NCBI RefSeq assembly: GCF_025502585.1
Contig: NZ_CP106679.1
Span: forward strand, 1,159,001 to 1,223,000
DNA: 64,000 bases
From: Reichenbachiella agarivorans
GTDB taxonomy: Bacteria > Bacteroidota > Bacteroidia > Cytophagales > Cyclobacteriaceae
Reading direction: 5' to 3'
Part shown: piece after piece, positions 52,734 through 62,113 of the stretch
How the letters are laid out: each line of letters starts with the position of its first letter
Position numbering within the stretch: position 1 is the first letter of the stretch
Program-made: the position numbers and the translations under genes
Notes under the pieces: generated by a model
The model's database searches: none
What the model saw: the letters and a program-made list of their open reading frames with translations, nothing else
Told to the model about the DNA's origin: nothing

Positions 52734-53747
52734 TTATGGTTGTACTTTGATTTCGATAGTAATTTTACCATCCACTCCATTTCCTGGAGTCAAAGCTGCT
52801 ACTCTTATTAACCCCTTCTTTCCATAATTATCAACAAACTCTATGATATCTCCTACAGTAAGCTGATTAATTCTTTGTGATTCTGAAGGAGTTATAATAT
52901 TCAACTCTGCTGATTTGGTAATCTCATCAAAATTTAAATCAGAAGCAGCGAAATACACTTTATTCAAATCATCTGTAGTATTTGCTATTGTAGCTATGTC
53001 AATTACAGAAACCGGGTAATCATCAGTTGAAGCCAAAGAAGCTAATCCAGTTGCACCATAGTAATATCCGAAATCCCAAAACGCAACATATTCCTCTCCT
53101 TGATTGATTTTATAAACCTCCCCATCTAGTAGAGAAATGAATGTAGAAGAAGACCCATCTGCTAAAGGTGCTGCTAAAATAGTAGCTTCATACTCCTTCA
53201 CATCAGTTGCTGGATTAGAACCACCATAGTTCACTACAATCGTACCCACACCCACTGCGAGATTTTTCTCAGAATCTCTGTAGTCACCACGGGCAGTCAA
53301 TCCTCCAGTTGCCCAAACCTGGTACTCAACTGTACCAGCTGTCAAACCAGATTGTACAGGAAAAGGAATCTCATAAATCACTTCGTTGCCTTGATCTGAA
53401 TCCAGCTCCAAAGAACCATCACCCTTTTTGGACAACCCTTCTAGTTCCAATTCATAAGGTTCTGCCCCTGCACCTACTAGATTCTGAGTCATGTAGATTC
53501 TTTTCATTTTGACATCAGTAGAGGTCATCGTCAACAATACCTCAAACTGAGTAGCTCCTGTTCCTAGGTCAGATACAAATACTGTCTCTGTCACGTCTCC
53601 TTCTCCTTCTACCAAGGTAAGTTCTGCGGCATATTCTTTGTCAGGATCCAGCTCATCTGGTAGCAATTCATCATTTGTCTCACATGCAAAGTTGAAAGCC
53701 AATAGCCCCAACATCATCAATCTTGTAACATTCTTTAATAAGTTCAT
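52734..53747 (-). CDS. Hypothetical lipoprotein
   Basis: The ATG at 53747 (MNLLKNVTRLMMLGLLAFNFAC) gives a lipoprotein signal with the lipid-linked Cys at residue 22 and a 337-residue protein; the frame open to 53777 adds ten residues that spoil the signal. The mature part is acidic with beta-type sequence rich in Thr, Asp and Gly (DELDPDKEYAAELTLVEG), like surface lipoproteins of this phylum. No domain is recognised. Confidence 0.7.
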   Translation of the reverse strand: MNLLKNVTRLMMLGLLAFNFACETNDELLPDELDPDKEYAAELTLVEGEGDVTETVFVSDLGTGATQFEVLLTMTSTDVKMKRIYMTQNLVGAGAEPYELELEGLSKKGDGSLELDSDQGNEVIYEIPFPVQSGLTAGTVEYQVWATGGLTARGDYRDSEKNLAVGVGTIVVNYGGSNPATDVKEYEATILAAPLADGSSSTFISLLDGEVYKINQGEEYVAFWDFGYYYGATGLASLASTDDYPVSVIDIATIANTTDDLNKVYFAASDLNFDEITKSAELNIITPSESQRINQLTVGDIIEFVDNYGKKGLIRVAALTPGNGVDGKITIEIKVQP

Positions 53748-54358
53748 TTGTTCTGTTTTAAAAAGTTTAATTAGCACTTAAATGCTTTCGCCTACAACGC
53801 AAAAGTCGTTCCGATTCTCATATAGGAATAAAAATTTTAAATATATTTTTACCCTATATGGTGGCTAGGTAACCGATGACTTTTCTTGATTGAGACGCGT
53901 TTTATCTATTTGGTCACATGCGATTCCCATCCACTTCTGCTGAAAGCACATTAAACAAAATATAGAGTGTCTATATTAACGAATCACATCATTGATATAG
54001 GCTCAACGAAAAATTCTTGCAGAACGAAATATATATTTTGTTTCAATTGATGTTGAGCTACTGAGGGAAGTTTTGCTCGGTCTGTCTAAGGTTCGAGAAC
54101 CTCACCATGACAGGCAAACTAGGGCCTAAAAAATCTTGCACAACCAGCAAACCATAAAAACGAAAAACCCCGACAGATTCCTCTAGCGGGGTTATCCAAC
54201 AAATGACTTCCAAGTCTGAGTTGAAGTCCTTTCCAACTACAATATGAGAAAACTACTTTTCATCTTACCCTGGCAAGCCAGAGCAATCATTGTAATTTGG
54301 GTAATCTCACGTGCCATGAGTCTATCAACTCACAGCAGCCATGTCCTAATCCGAAAAC
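53748..54358. other. Gene-free gap between lipoprotein and gltD genes
   Basis: The 611 bp are A+T-rich and have no credible open frame. They contain an inverted repeat CATATAGG/CCTATATG with an A+T-rich loop (53819-53860), which may be regulatory for the lipoprotein gene, a small stem AAGGTTC/GAACCT near 54089, and the terminator of the gltBD operon (54161-54193). Nothing else was recognised. Confidence 0.5.
54161..54193 (-). terminator. Probable terminator of the gltB-gltD operon
   Basis: AACCCCG and CGGGGTT form a stem over a 14-base loop; the A-run on the left becomes a U-run for leftward transcription. It lies about 165 bp after the gltD stop codon. Confidence 0.55.
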
Positions 54359-55774
54359 TTAGGCCATCAAATATTTGTTGACAGAGTAAGCAGCCTTGCG
54401 ACCTTCACTGATGGCCCAAACCACAAGCGATTGTCCTCTACGGCAGTCTCCTGCTGCAAATATATTTTCCTTATTGGTACGGTACATCTCGTCTTTGATG
54501 TTGCCACGCTCGTTGGTTTCTATGCCCAACTGCTCCAGCAATCCCTCTTTCTGCGGATGCATAAATCCGATCGCCAAGTAAGCTCTGCCACATGGCAAAA
54601 CTCTCTCGGAACCTTCGATTTCCTTGAACTGGAACTTTGACTTGTCCGTCCACTCTACGTCCACTACTTTCAATCCCGTCACCTCGCCCTGGTCGTTACC
54701 TAAGAATTCTTTGGTCAAGATAGACCAGTTACGCTCGGCACCTTCTTTTTGCGAGGTTGAGGTTCTCAAGATCAAAGGCCACTCTGGCCAAGGGTTGGTC
54801 GCTTCTCTGCCTTCTGATGGCTTGTCCAATAGCTCGATCTGTGTCACGCTATTGGCACCTTGTCTGATGGAGGTACCTACACAGTCAGATCCAGTATCAC
54901 CACCGCCTATTACGATGACGTCTTTGCCTTTGGCGTTCATTTCATCCACGATCTTGGCATCCTCACCAGATACCACTTTGTTGGAGTTCTTTAGGAATTT
55001 CATCGCGAGATGAATCCCTTTCAAATCTCTACCTGGGATCGGCAAGTCTCTAGCGATCGTGCTACCAGTCGTGATGGCTATCGCATCAAATTTTGCTTCG
55101 ATCTCTTTGGCATCAATGTCCTTGCCGATCTCTACACCACATTCAAATTTTACACCTGATGCTTTCATCAGATTTACCCTGCGCTCTACGACTGTTTTTT
55201 CCAATTTGAAATCGGGAATACCAAACCTCAACAAGCCACCAGGCTGTGTGTCACGCTCAAATACGGTGACATCATGCCCTAGTTTGCAAAGCTGCTCAGC
55301 AGCTGCCAAACCTGCAGGTCCAGAGCCGATCACAGCTACTGTCTTGCCAGTCTTCACTAATATGTCATGTGGTGTTTCCCATCCCTGAGCAAAGGCCTCT
55401 TCGGCAATTGTCTTCTCAATGTGCTCGATGCTCACTGGGTCTTTGTGAATCCCCAATACACATGAGCCTTCGCAAGGAGCCGGGCAAATTCTGCCTGTAA
55501 ACTCTGGGAAGTTATTCGTACTCTTCAATATACCCCAAGCTTCTTTAAAATCCTTGCGATACACTGCGTCATTGAAATCAGGAATTTTATTGCCTAGTGG
55601 ACATCCACTGTGACAAAATGGAATCCCGCAATCCATACATCGAGCTGCCTGATGATTTGTTTCTTCATCAGAAACAGGCTTCACGAATTCTTTGTAATGC
55701 TTGGTTCTTTTGTCTACCTCTTCGTACTCCAAAGAGTGTCGGTCGTATGTCAAAAACCCATCTACTTGTCCCAT
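54359..55774 (-). CDS. gltD: Glutamate synthase small subunit
   Basis: The 471-residue protein has an N-terminal Fe-S region (ARCMDCGIPFCHSGCPLGNKIP and GRICPAPCEGSC) and two nucleotide-binding folds (VAVIGSGPAGLAAAEQL for FAD near residue 145, VIVIGGGDTGSDCVGTS for NADPH near 290), closing with IFAAGDCRRGQSLVVWAI. It passes electrons from NADPH to the large subunit for glutamate formation. It starts three bases after the gltB stop codon. Confidence 0.96.
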   Translation of the reverse strand: MGQVDGFLTYDRHSLEYEEVDKRTKHYKEFVKPVSDEETNHQAARCMDCGIPFCHSGCPLGNKIPDFNDAVYRKDFKEAWGILKSTNNFPEFTGRICPAPCEGSCVLGIHKDPVSIEHIEKTIAEEAFAQGWETPHDILVKTGKTVAVIGSGPAGLAAAEQLCKLGHDVTVFERDTQPGGLLRFGIPDFKLEKTVVERRVNLMKASGVKFECGVEIGKDIDAKEIEAKFDAIAITTGSTIARDLPIPGRDLKGIHLAMKFLKNSNKVVSGEDAKIVDEMNAKGKDVIVIGGGDTGSDCVGTSIRQGANSVTQIELLDKPSEGREATNPWPEWPLILRTSTSQKEGAERNWSILTKEFLGNDQGEVTGLKVVDVEWTDKSKFQFKEIEGSERVLPCGRAYLAIGFMHPQKEGLLEQLGIETNERGNIKDEMYRTNKENIFAAGDCRRGQSLVVWAISEGRKAAYSVNKYLMA

Positions 55775-55777
55775 TCC

Positions 55778-58700
55778 TTATGCAATTTCTTTTTTAGATA
55801 ATTTTTGTTTTTCAAGCACCGCCTTGTATTCTGTAGGGATCACTTTGATGAAGTGAGCCTTTTCGTTTTCCCAGTTATCCAATAGACGGAAGGCCACTTT
55901 ACTGCCTGTAAATCTGTTGTGCTTGTTGATCATGTCTTGGAGGAATTCAAAATCTTCCACACCTGGTGCTTCCAACTCTACCATTTCCATGTTGCAGCGT
56001 GATGCAAAATCAAAGCCTTTGGCATAGATGTAGGCGATACCACCACTCATACCCGCTGCGAAGTTTTTGCCTGTCTCGCCTAGGACGACCACTCTACCGC
56101 CAGTCATGTACTCACAACCGTGATCTCCGACACCCTCGGTCAATGCAATCGCTCCAGAGTTTCTTACCGCGAATCTCTCTCCTGCCTTACCGTTGGCATA
56201 CAACTCACCAGATGTAGCACCGTACAAATTCACGTTACCTATGATGATGTTCTCCTCAGGTACCAAACTAGATTTTTTGTTTGGATGTACAATGATACGT
56301 CCACCAGAGAGTCCCTTGCCTACATAGTCATTGGCTTCTCCTTCGAGATTGAATGTAACCCCTGCTGCCAAGAAAGCACCAAAACTCTGTCCCGCTGATC
56401 CTGTAAATTTGACCTTGATCGTATCTTCTTTCAATCCAGCTGCGCCATGTAGTCTCGCTACCTGACCTGATAGCATCGCTCCAGTTGTTCTGTTTTGGTT
56501 GTTGATACGGTAGTTCAATTTCACCTTTTTCTTCTCTTTCAATGCTGGTGCTGCATCGTCAATGATGTCATTGTCCAGTACATTTTCCAATTGGTGATCT
56601 TGATTTTCTGTCTTGCATGACAAGCCATCTTCTGCCGAGTGGAACGGATTCTGAAGTAGTGCTTCCAAATCAATGTTGCCCGCATATTCGGTAGCCAATG
56701 ATCTATCGAAAGTCAAAAGATCCGTACGACCGATCAACTCATCGACAGTCTTCACACCCAACTCAGCCATCACTTCTCTCAATCCTGTTGCCAAGAACTT
56801 GAAGAAATTGACGATATGATCTACCTCACCAGAGAACAACTGTCTCAAACGAGTATCTTGAGTCGCCACACCTACTGGGCATGTATTGAGGTGACACTTT
56901 CTCATCATGATACAGCCTTCTACCACCAATACAGCTGTAGAAATACCCCATTCCTCAGCACCTAGTATCGCTGCAATTGCCAAGTCACGAGCCGTTCTCA
57001 ACTGACCATCTGTCTGCAATTTTACTTTCTTTCTCAGACCATTTTTTTCCAACGTCTGGTGCGTCTCTGCCAAGCCAATCTCCCATGGAATACCTGCATG
57101 GTGCACAGAGCTAATCGGTGATGCTCCTGTACCTCCATCATGTCCTGCTATCAGGATATTATCTGCTTTGGCTTTGGCGACACCTGCAGCAATTGTACCT
57201 ACACCAGACTCGGATACCAACTTGACATTGATATCTGCTTGCTGATTGGCATTTTTCAAATCAAAAATCAATTGTGCCAAATCCTCAATCGAGTAGATAT
57301 CGTGGTGAGGAGGTGGTGAGATCAAAGTCACACCTGGTGTACTGTGTCTGATTCTACCAATGGTTTCATCAACTTTCTTGCCTGGTAGCTGTCCACCTTC
57401 ACCAGGTTTCGCTCCTTGTGCTACTTTGATTTGTATTTCATCTGCATTGACCAGATAATGTGCGGTCACGCCAAATCTCGCAGAAGCCACTTGCTTGATC
57501 GCTGATCTTGACAAAGTACCGTCTTCATTGGGTTGATACCTGATCGCATCTTCTCCTCCTTCTCCACTGTTAGATTTAGCACCGATCTTGTTCATCGCTT
57601 TGGCGATAGTAGTGTGTGCTTCGTGTGAGATAGATCCAAAAGACATGGCACCAGTAGCAAACCTTGGCATGATTGCCTCGATAGGTTCTACTTCGTCCAG
57701 GCTAATTGGCTTCTTCGGATTGAATTTGAACATACTTCTCAACGTGACATTCTGCAAAGCCTGATTGTCAATAGCCTTTTGGTATGTTTTGAAAAGCTCA
57801 TAATCTCCCAGTCTGGTAGATTTCTGCAACGCATGGATTACTTCTGGCGTGAAAAGGTGACGTACACCATCTCTCTTCCACTGATACAATCCACCTGTTT
57901 CCAAGGCTGGTGCTTCGTTGACCGTTTTGAAAGCAGTTTTATGCTCTCTAATTACTTCTTTTTCTAGGAGGTTAAATCCTTTACCAGAAATTCTCGATGG
58001 CGTTCCTTTGAAGCACATATCAGATACTTCGATATCCAGACCTAGGATTTCAAAAATCTGAGCTGACTCATAAGACTGTATGGTAGAGATACCCATTTTA
58101 GAAAGGATCTTTCTCAATCCATAATTCACTGATTTTCGGTACTGATTGAAATAGTGCTCAGGAGACTCTCCCAAGAGATCAGCCTCGTGCATCATGGTCT
58201 CGATGGCCATGTATGGATAGATCGCAGTAGCACCAAATCCTATCAAAGTAGCAAAGTGATGCGTCTCGATGATGTCTCCACCATCTATCACCAAACTTGC
58301 TTTGGCTCTTAATTTTGTCTGCAACAAGTGATTGTGAACCGCGCCAGTCGCCAATAGGGAAGGGATTCTGATTTTGTTGACAGTCAAAGCTCTGTTAGAG
58401 ATCACTACAATGCTCGCACCTTCTTTGATTTGCGCTTCTACATCAGTCGACAGATCAATCAAGGCATTTTTCAAATCCTGGGTAGTCGGATCATAGGTAG
58501 CGTCCAACACCACAGACTTGAACCCCTTGACATTGATGTTTTTAATGTATTCAAACTCCGCAGTTGATAGAAACGGGCTCTCGATTCTCAACTTATGAGC
58601 ATGCTCTGGGATGTGATCCAGTACGTTGTGTGACGCCCCCAAATAATTGATCAATGACATCACTGCCTTTTCTCTAATCGGATCAATCGCTGGATTAGAT

Positions 58701-60277
58701 ACCTGTGCAAACAGCTGTTTCACATATTGTGAAATGTGTGTCGTGCCTTCTCTAAATACCGCCAAAGCAGTGTCATTTCCCATCGATCCTAGTGGCTCAG
58801 TGCCTCCCTGAATCATGGGTTCCAAGATGAACTTGATGTCCTCTCGCGTAAAGCCAAAAGCAATTTGCTTTTGTGTCAACTCATCTACTTTCAAATATTT
58901 TTGGAAGGATTGCTGACCTACTTCGTCTTTGACACGAACCATGTTTTTGTCAACCCACTCCTGGTAAGGCTGTGCCTTAGCCAAAAATTCTTTGATTTCC
59001 TTGTTGTAAGAGATTTTACCAGTTTTCAAGTCGATCATGACCATTTCTCCTGGTCCTAATCTTTCGTTTTTCGCCACATTCTCTGGAGCAATATCTACTA
59101 CTCCTACTTCCGAACTCAAAACCAATCTGTCGTCTTTGGTAAATACGATACGAGAAGGTCTCAGTCCGTTTCTATCCAATGATGCACCAATGGTATGTCC
59201 ATCAGTATAAACCAATGAAGCAGGTCCATCCCAAGGCTCGAATATGGTAGAGTGGAATTCGTAAAATGCTTTTTTCTCTGGGCTGATCACAGTTTCTTCT
59301 TGCCACGCCTCTGGGACGAGCATCGCCATGGCATGCTGGATGTTGGTACCACCCATGACCATCAGCTCTAGCATCGCGTCTAAGTTTGCCGAATCCGAAA
59401 ACCTCGAATTGCAAATAGGTGTCAAGACTTCCAATTCCTGATCGGTAAACTTGGTAGAGGTCAACAATGCTTCTCTCGCTACCATCTTGTTGATGTTGCC
59501 TTTGATGGTGTTGATCTCACCATTGTGAGCCAAGAATCTAAATGGCTGAGCCAATCTCCACTCGGGGAAAGTATTGGTCGAAAATCTAGAGTGAACCAAA
59601 GCGATGGCAGAGGTGTATCTGCTGTCTCTCAAATCTTTGTAAAACTCTGGTATCTGCCAAGTTCTCAATTCTCCTTTGAACACTATAGTCGTAGCAGAAA
59701 ACGAAGGGATGTAAAAATCACTTACAGGGTAAGTCGACCTTACTTTGAATTCGATCAGTTTTCTCAACACATAGAGTGCGCGGTTGAGCTCTAGGCCTTT
59801 GAGCTTATCTTTAGACACGAAGATGTGGTAGATAGTAGGCTCAGACTGCTTGGCAATGATGCCGAGCTTCTTGTCATTGACTGGCACTTTTCTCAGCCAT
59901 AGGTTGTCGAATCCTAATTCTGAAATTGCTTCATTGACAATGTCAAGATGACCTTGCTCTTCTTCTACATTCTTTGGCACGAACAATACGCCCACACCAT
60001 ATTTTTCCTTACTCGGTAATTTGATTTTCTTATTCTTGGCAATCGCATCAAAGTACTCGTATGGCACCTGTGTCAGAATCCCCGCGCCATCACCTGTTTC
60101 CCCATCTGCTGCAACACCACCTCTATGCTCCATTTTCTCAAGCATAATCAAACCATCAGACACAATCTGATGTGACGGCTTGTTCTTAATATGAGCAATA
60201 AATCCAATCCCGCACGAATCTCTCTCAAACTCCGGAGAGTATAATCCTGTATTATTTATATTTTGCTTCATAGACAT
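55778..60277 (-). CDS. gltB: Glutamate synthase large subunit
   Basis: The ATG at 60277 (MSMKQNINN) gives a 1499-residue protein; the TTG at 60283 is less likely. A short propeptide precedes the catalytic Cys of the type II glutaminase (RDSCGIGFIAHI). The central domain, the FMN-binding synthase part (RFATGAMSFGSISHEAH near 870), the 3Fe-4S cysteines (CIMMRKCHLNTCPVG near 1115) and the C-terminal GXGXG beta-helix (SGGRIIVHPN, MTGGRVVVLGETGKNFAAGMSGG) follow in normal order. It converts glutamine plus 2-oxoglutarate to two glutamates, and takes up the ammonium supplied by the nitrogen genes. Confidence 0.96.
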   Translation of the reverse strand: MSMKQNINNTGLYSPEFERDSCGIGFIAHIKNKPSHQIVSDGLIMLEKMEHRGGVAADGETGDGAGILTQVPYEYFDAIAKNKKIKLPSKEKYGVGVLFVPKNVEEEQGHLDIVNEAISELGFDNLWLRKVPVNDKKLGIIAKQSEPTIYHIFVSKDKLKGLELNRALYVLRKLIEFKVRSTYPVSDFYIPSFSATTIVFKGELRTWQIPEFYKDLRDSRYTSAIALVHSRFSTNTFPEWRLAQPFRFLAHNGEINTIKGNINKMVAREALLTSTKFTDQELEVLTPICNSRFSDSANLDAMLELMVMGGTNIQHAMAMLVPEAWQEETVISPEKKAFYEFHSTIFEPWDGPASLVYTDGHTIGASLDRNGLRPSRIVFTKDDRLVLSSEVGVVDIAPENVAKNERLGPGEMVMIDLKTGKISYNKEIKEFLAKAQPYQEWVDKNMVRVKDEVGQQSFQKYLKVDELTQKQIAFGFTREDIKFILEPMIQGGTEPLGSMGNDTALAVFREGTTHISQYVKQLFAQVSNPAIDPIREKAVMSLINYLGASHNVLDHIPEHAHKLRIESPFLSTAEFEYIKNINVKGFKSVVLDATYDPTTQDLKNALIDLSTDVEAQIKEGASIVVISNRALTVNKIRIPSLLATGAVHNHLLQTKLRAKASLVIDGGDIIETHHFATLIGFGATAIYPYMAIETMMHEADLLGESPEHYFNQYRKSVNYGLRKILSKMGISTIQSYESAQIFEILGLDIEVSDMCFKGTPSRISGKGFNLLEKEVIREHKTAFKTVNEAPALETGGLYQWKRDGVRHLFTPEVIHALQKSTRLGDYELFKTYQKAIDNQALQNVTLRSMFKFNPKKPISLDEVEPIEAIMPRFATGAMSFGSISHEAHTTIAKAMNKIGAKSNSGEGGEDAIRYQPNEDGTLSRSAIKQVASARFGVTAHYLVNADEIQIKVAQGAKPGEGGQLPGKKVDETIGRIRHSTPGVTLISPPPHHDIYSIEDLAQLIFDLKNANQQADINVKLVSESGVGTIAAGVAKAKADNILIAGHDGGTGASPISSVHHAGIPWEIGLAETHQTLEKNGLRKKVKLQTDGQLRTARDLAIAAILGAEEWGISTAVLVVEGCIMMRKCHLNTCPVGVATQDTRLRQLFSGEVDHIVNFFKFLATGLREVMAELGVKTVDELIGRTDLLTFDRSLATEYAGNIDLEALLQNPFHSAEDGLSCKTENQDHQLENVLDNDIIDDAAPALKEKKKVKLNYRINNQNRTTGAMLSGQVARLHGAAGLKEDTIKVKFTGSAGQSFGAFLAAGVTFNLEGEANDYVGKGLSGGRIIVHPNKKSSLVPEENIIIGNVNLYGATSGELYANGKAGERFAVRNSGAIALTEGVGDHGCEYMTGGRVVVLGETGKNFAAGMSGGIAYIYAKGFDFASRCNMEMVELEAPGVEDFEFLQDMINKHNRFTGSKVAFRLLDNWENEKAHFIKVIPTEYKAVLEKQKLSKKEIA

Positions 60278-60376
60278 ATCCAAAAAAAGTAAATGTTGCT
60301 TGTGCTGCGCCTTGAATTATAGCAGAACTCTTCTAACTTTAGAGTTATTGGTTGGCGCAGATCATTTTTGAGTTTA

Positions 60377-60384
60377 CAAATCTA
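60377..60384 (-). promoter_or_regulatory. TAnnTTTG promoter box of gltB-gltD
   Basis: On the reverse strand TAGATTTG fits the -7 element, 100 bp ahead of the gltB start codon; the -33 element is unclear. Confidence 0.4.
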
Positions 60385-60508
60385 TATTTTTAATTCTCAA
60401 TTATTTTGGTAGTTTAGCATAGTCATATTACGCCCAAACTCCCCTGTAAAGCAGTTAACTAACTGAAATTCAATTTATTAAATCAATAAAAATAGTACCA
60501 TCAATATC

Positions 60509-62056
60509 ATGTCCAAAAATTCAAGCGCACAGCCTCTCTTCCAGCTTATTAAGTCCTTGACCAAGTCGGAAAAGAGGAGTTTTAAACTTTATGTCAGTAG
60601 AATCAATGATGAAAGCGATGTAAAATTCATCGCACTCTTTGACATCTTAGACAAGTTAGAAGAATATGATGAAAATATCATCATCAAAAAGATGTCAAAT
60701 ATTAGCAAAGCACAATTGGCCAACCTCAAATCACACCTGTACAAGCAGGTGCTCCTCGTCTTGAGAATCAGCCATCTCAAATATGATGTGGACATCCAGT
60801 TGCGCGAAAACCTCGATTATGTACGATTGTTGTACAAAAAAGGGCTATATGATGAGAGCATGAAGCTGCTCAAAAAGATAAAAATCACCGCCAACAATTA
60901 CAAAAAGAACATCTTCAAACTGGCATTGCTCAACTACGAAAAAAACATCGAAAATCAGCAAATGCTGTCTCTGGACATCACTACGACCCTAAAATTGGAT
61001 AGAGAAACCAAAAGTATTCTCAATAAAATCAACGTTGCACAGTCGTTTTTTTCGGTGGCACTCAGGATGAAAGCCCAATTCCTCAAAGGAGGTATGGCAC
61101 GCAGCGAGGATGAACTAGAAAAAATCAACAAAATATTCTATTCTAGCCTGCCAGAGTTTGACAAAGCACAAATGTCTTTTAGCGAACAATACAACATGTG
61201 CAGGGCTTATTACTGGTATTCATACTTGATTCAAGACTTCGAATCTTGTGTAAAATATACCGAAATCTGGGTGAGCATTTTCAAAGAAAACAACTTGACT
61301 CATTTGCGTCATGCGGAATTCCTCAGAGGTCTCAACAGGCTCCTTCAATCCTTGTTTAGAATCAACGACCGTGAGCGGTTCAACATGTACTACGAAGAGC
61401 TTCTTGAGTTTGAAAAACTCTACATGAAAGCGATCGATTCTAACAGTAAACAATTATTACTCAGATGTTTGACTGTTCAGACTTTGAACAAATGCTTCAT
61501 GGATGGGGACTTCAAAAAACACGAACACAGCCTAGGCAGATACCTCCTCAAAATCGAAGATAGCCTTGAGTACATTGATAGAAATAACCAGCTGGTTATT
61601 TTCTACAAATCAGCCATCCTGTACTTCAGTTTGCAGCAATATGACAAGTGTATATCCTACCTTGACAGGATCCTCAAAGACCACGATGAGCACTTGAGAG
61701 AAGACCTCAAAAGTTTCTCATACATCATCTATGTCATTGCCCTCTATGAGATGCGTGATTATAAAAAATTGGAGAAAATAAGAAAGCGTGCTTTCGTCTA
61801 TTTGAGACAGCGAAATATTCTCGGGCAGTTTCACCACATTATTTTGCAATTCATCAAGAAGTCAGAACAAATTATGCCTTTGGATCTGAAAGGCGAGTTG
61901 AAAAATCTGAGAAGTAGCCTAGAGCCATTGCGTGAGGATAAGTTCGAATCCAAACCACTTTTGTATTTTGACATCATGAGTTGGTTGGAAAGCAAGATAT
62001 CTGGAAGGCCGTTTTTGGAGGTCGCCAAAGAAGCTGCTGAAAAACAGGAAAAATAA
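60509..62056 (+). CDS. Conserved helical-repeat protein of unknown function
   Basis: The 515-residue soluble protein is nearly all helical, Lys- and Leu-rich, with TPR-like pairs (LRENLDYVRLLYKKGLYDESMKLLKKIK, and LYFSLQQYDKCISYLDRILKDHDEHL). The N-terminus (PLFQLIKSLTKSEKRSFKLYV) is conserved in similar Bacteroidota proteins as I recall them. No catalytic residues are seen; protein-protein interaction is likely. It is divergent from gltB. Confidence 0.7.
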   Translation: MSKNSSAQPLFQLIKSLTKSEKRSFKLYVSRINDESDVKFIALFDILDKLEEYDENIIIKKMSNISKAQLANLKSHLYKQVLLVLRISHLKYDVDIQLRENLDYVRLLYKKGLYDESMKLLKKIKITANNYKKNIFKLALLNYEKNIENQQMLSLDITTTLKLDRETKSILNKINVAQSFFSVALRMKAQFLKGGMARSEDELEKINKIFYSSLPEFDKAQMSFSEQYNMCRAYYWYSYLIQDFESCVKYTEIWVSIFKENNLTHLRHAEFLRGLNRLLQSLFRINDRERFNMYYEELLEFEKLYMKAIDSNSKQLLLRCLTVQTLNKCFMDGDFKKHEHSLGRYLLKIEDSLEYIDRNNQLVIFYKSAILYFSLQQYDKCISYLDRILKDHDEHLREDLKSFSYIIYVIALYEMRDYKKLEKIRKRAFVYLRQRNILGQFHHIILQFIKKSEQIMPLDLKGELKNLRSSLEPLREDKFESKPLLYFDIMSWLESKISGRPFLEVAKEAAEKQEK

Positions 62057-62075
62057 TAATTCTTAGAAAAATACA

Positions 62076-62110
62076 AAAAGAGGCGATGTGCAAAACACAT
62101 CGCCTCTTTT
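62076..62110. terminator. Bidirectional terminator
   Basis: AAAAGAGGCGATGTG and CACATCGCCTCTTTT form a perfect 15-bp stem over a five-base loop, in the convergent gap. Confidence 0.92.
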
Positions 62111-62113
62111 CAT

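Noticed and set aside
55059-55388. 109-codon open frame opposite gltD
   Set aside because: Antisense to the conserved FAD-binding region of gltD; a shadow frame.
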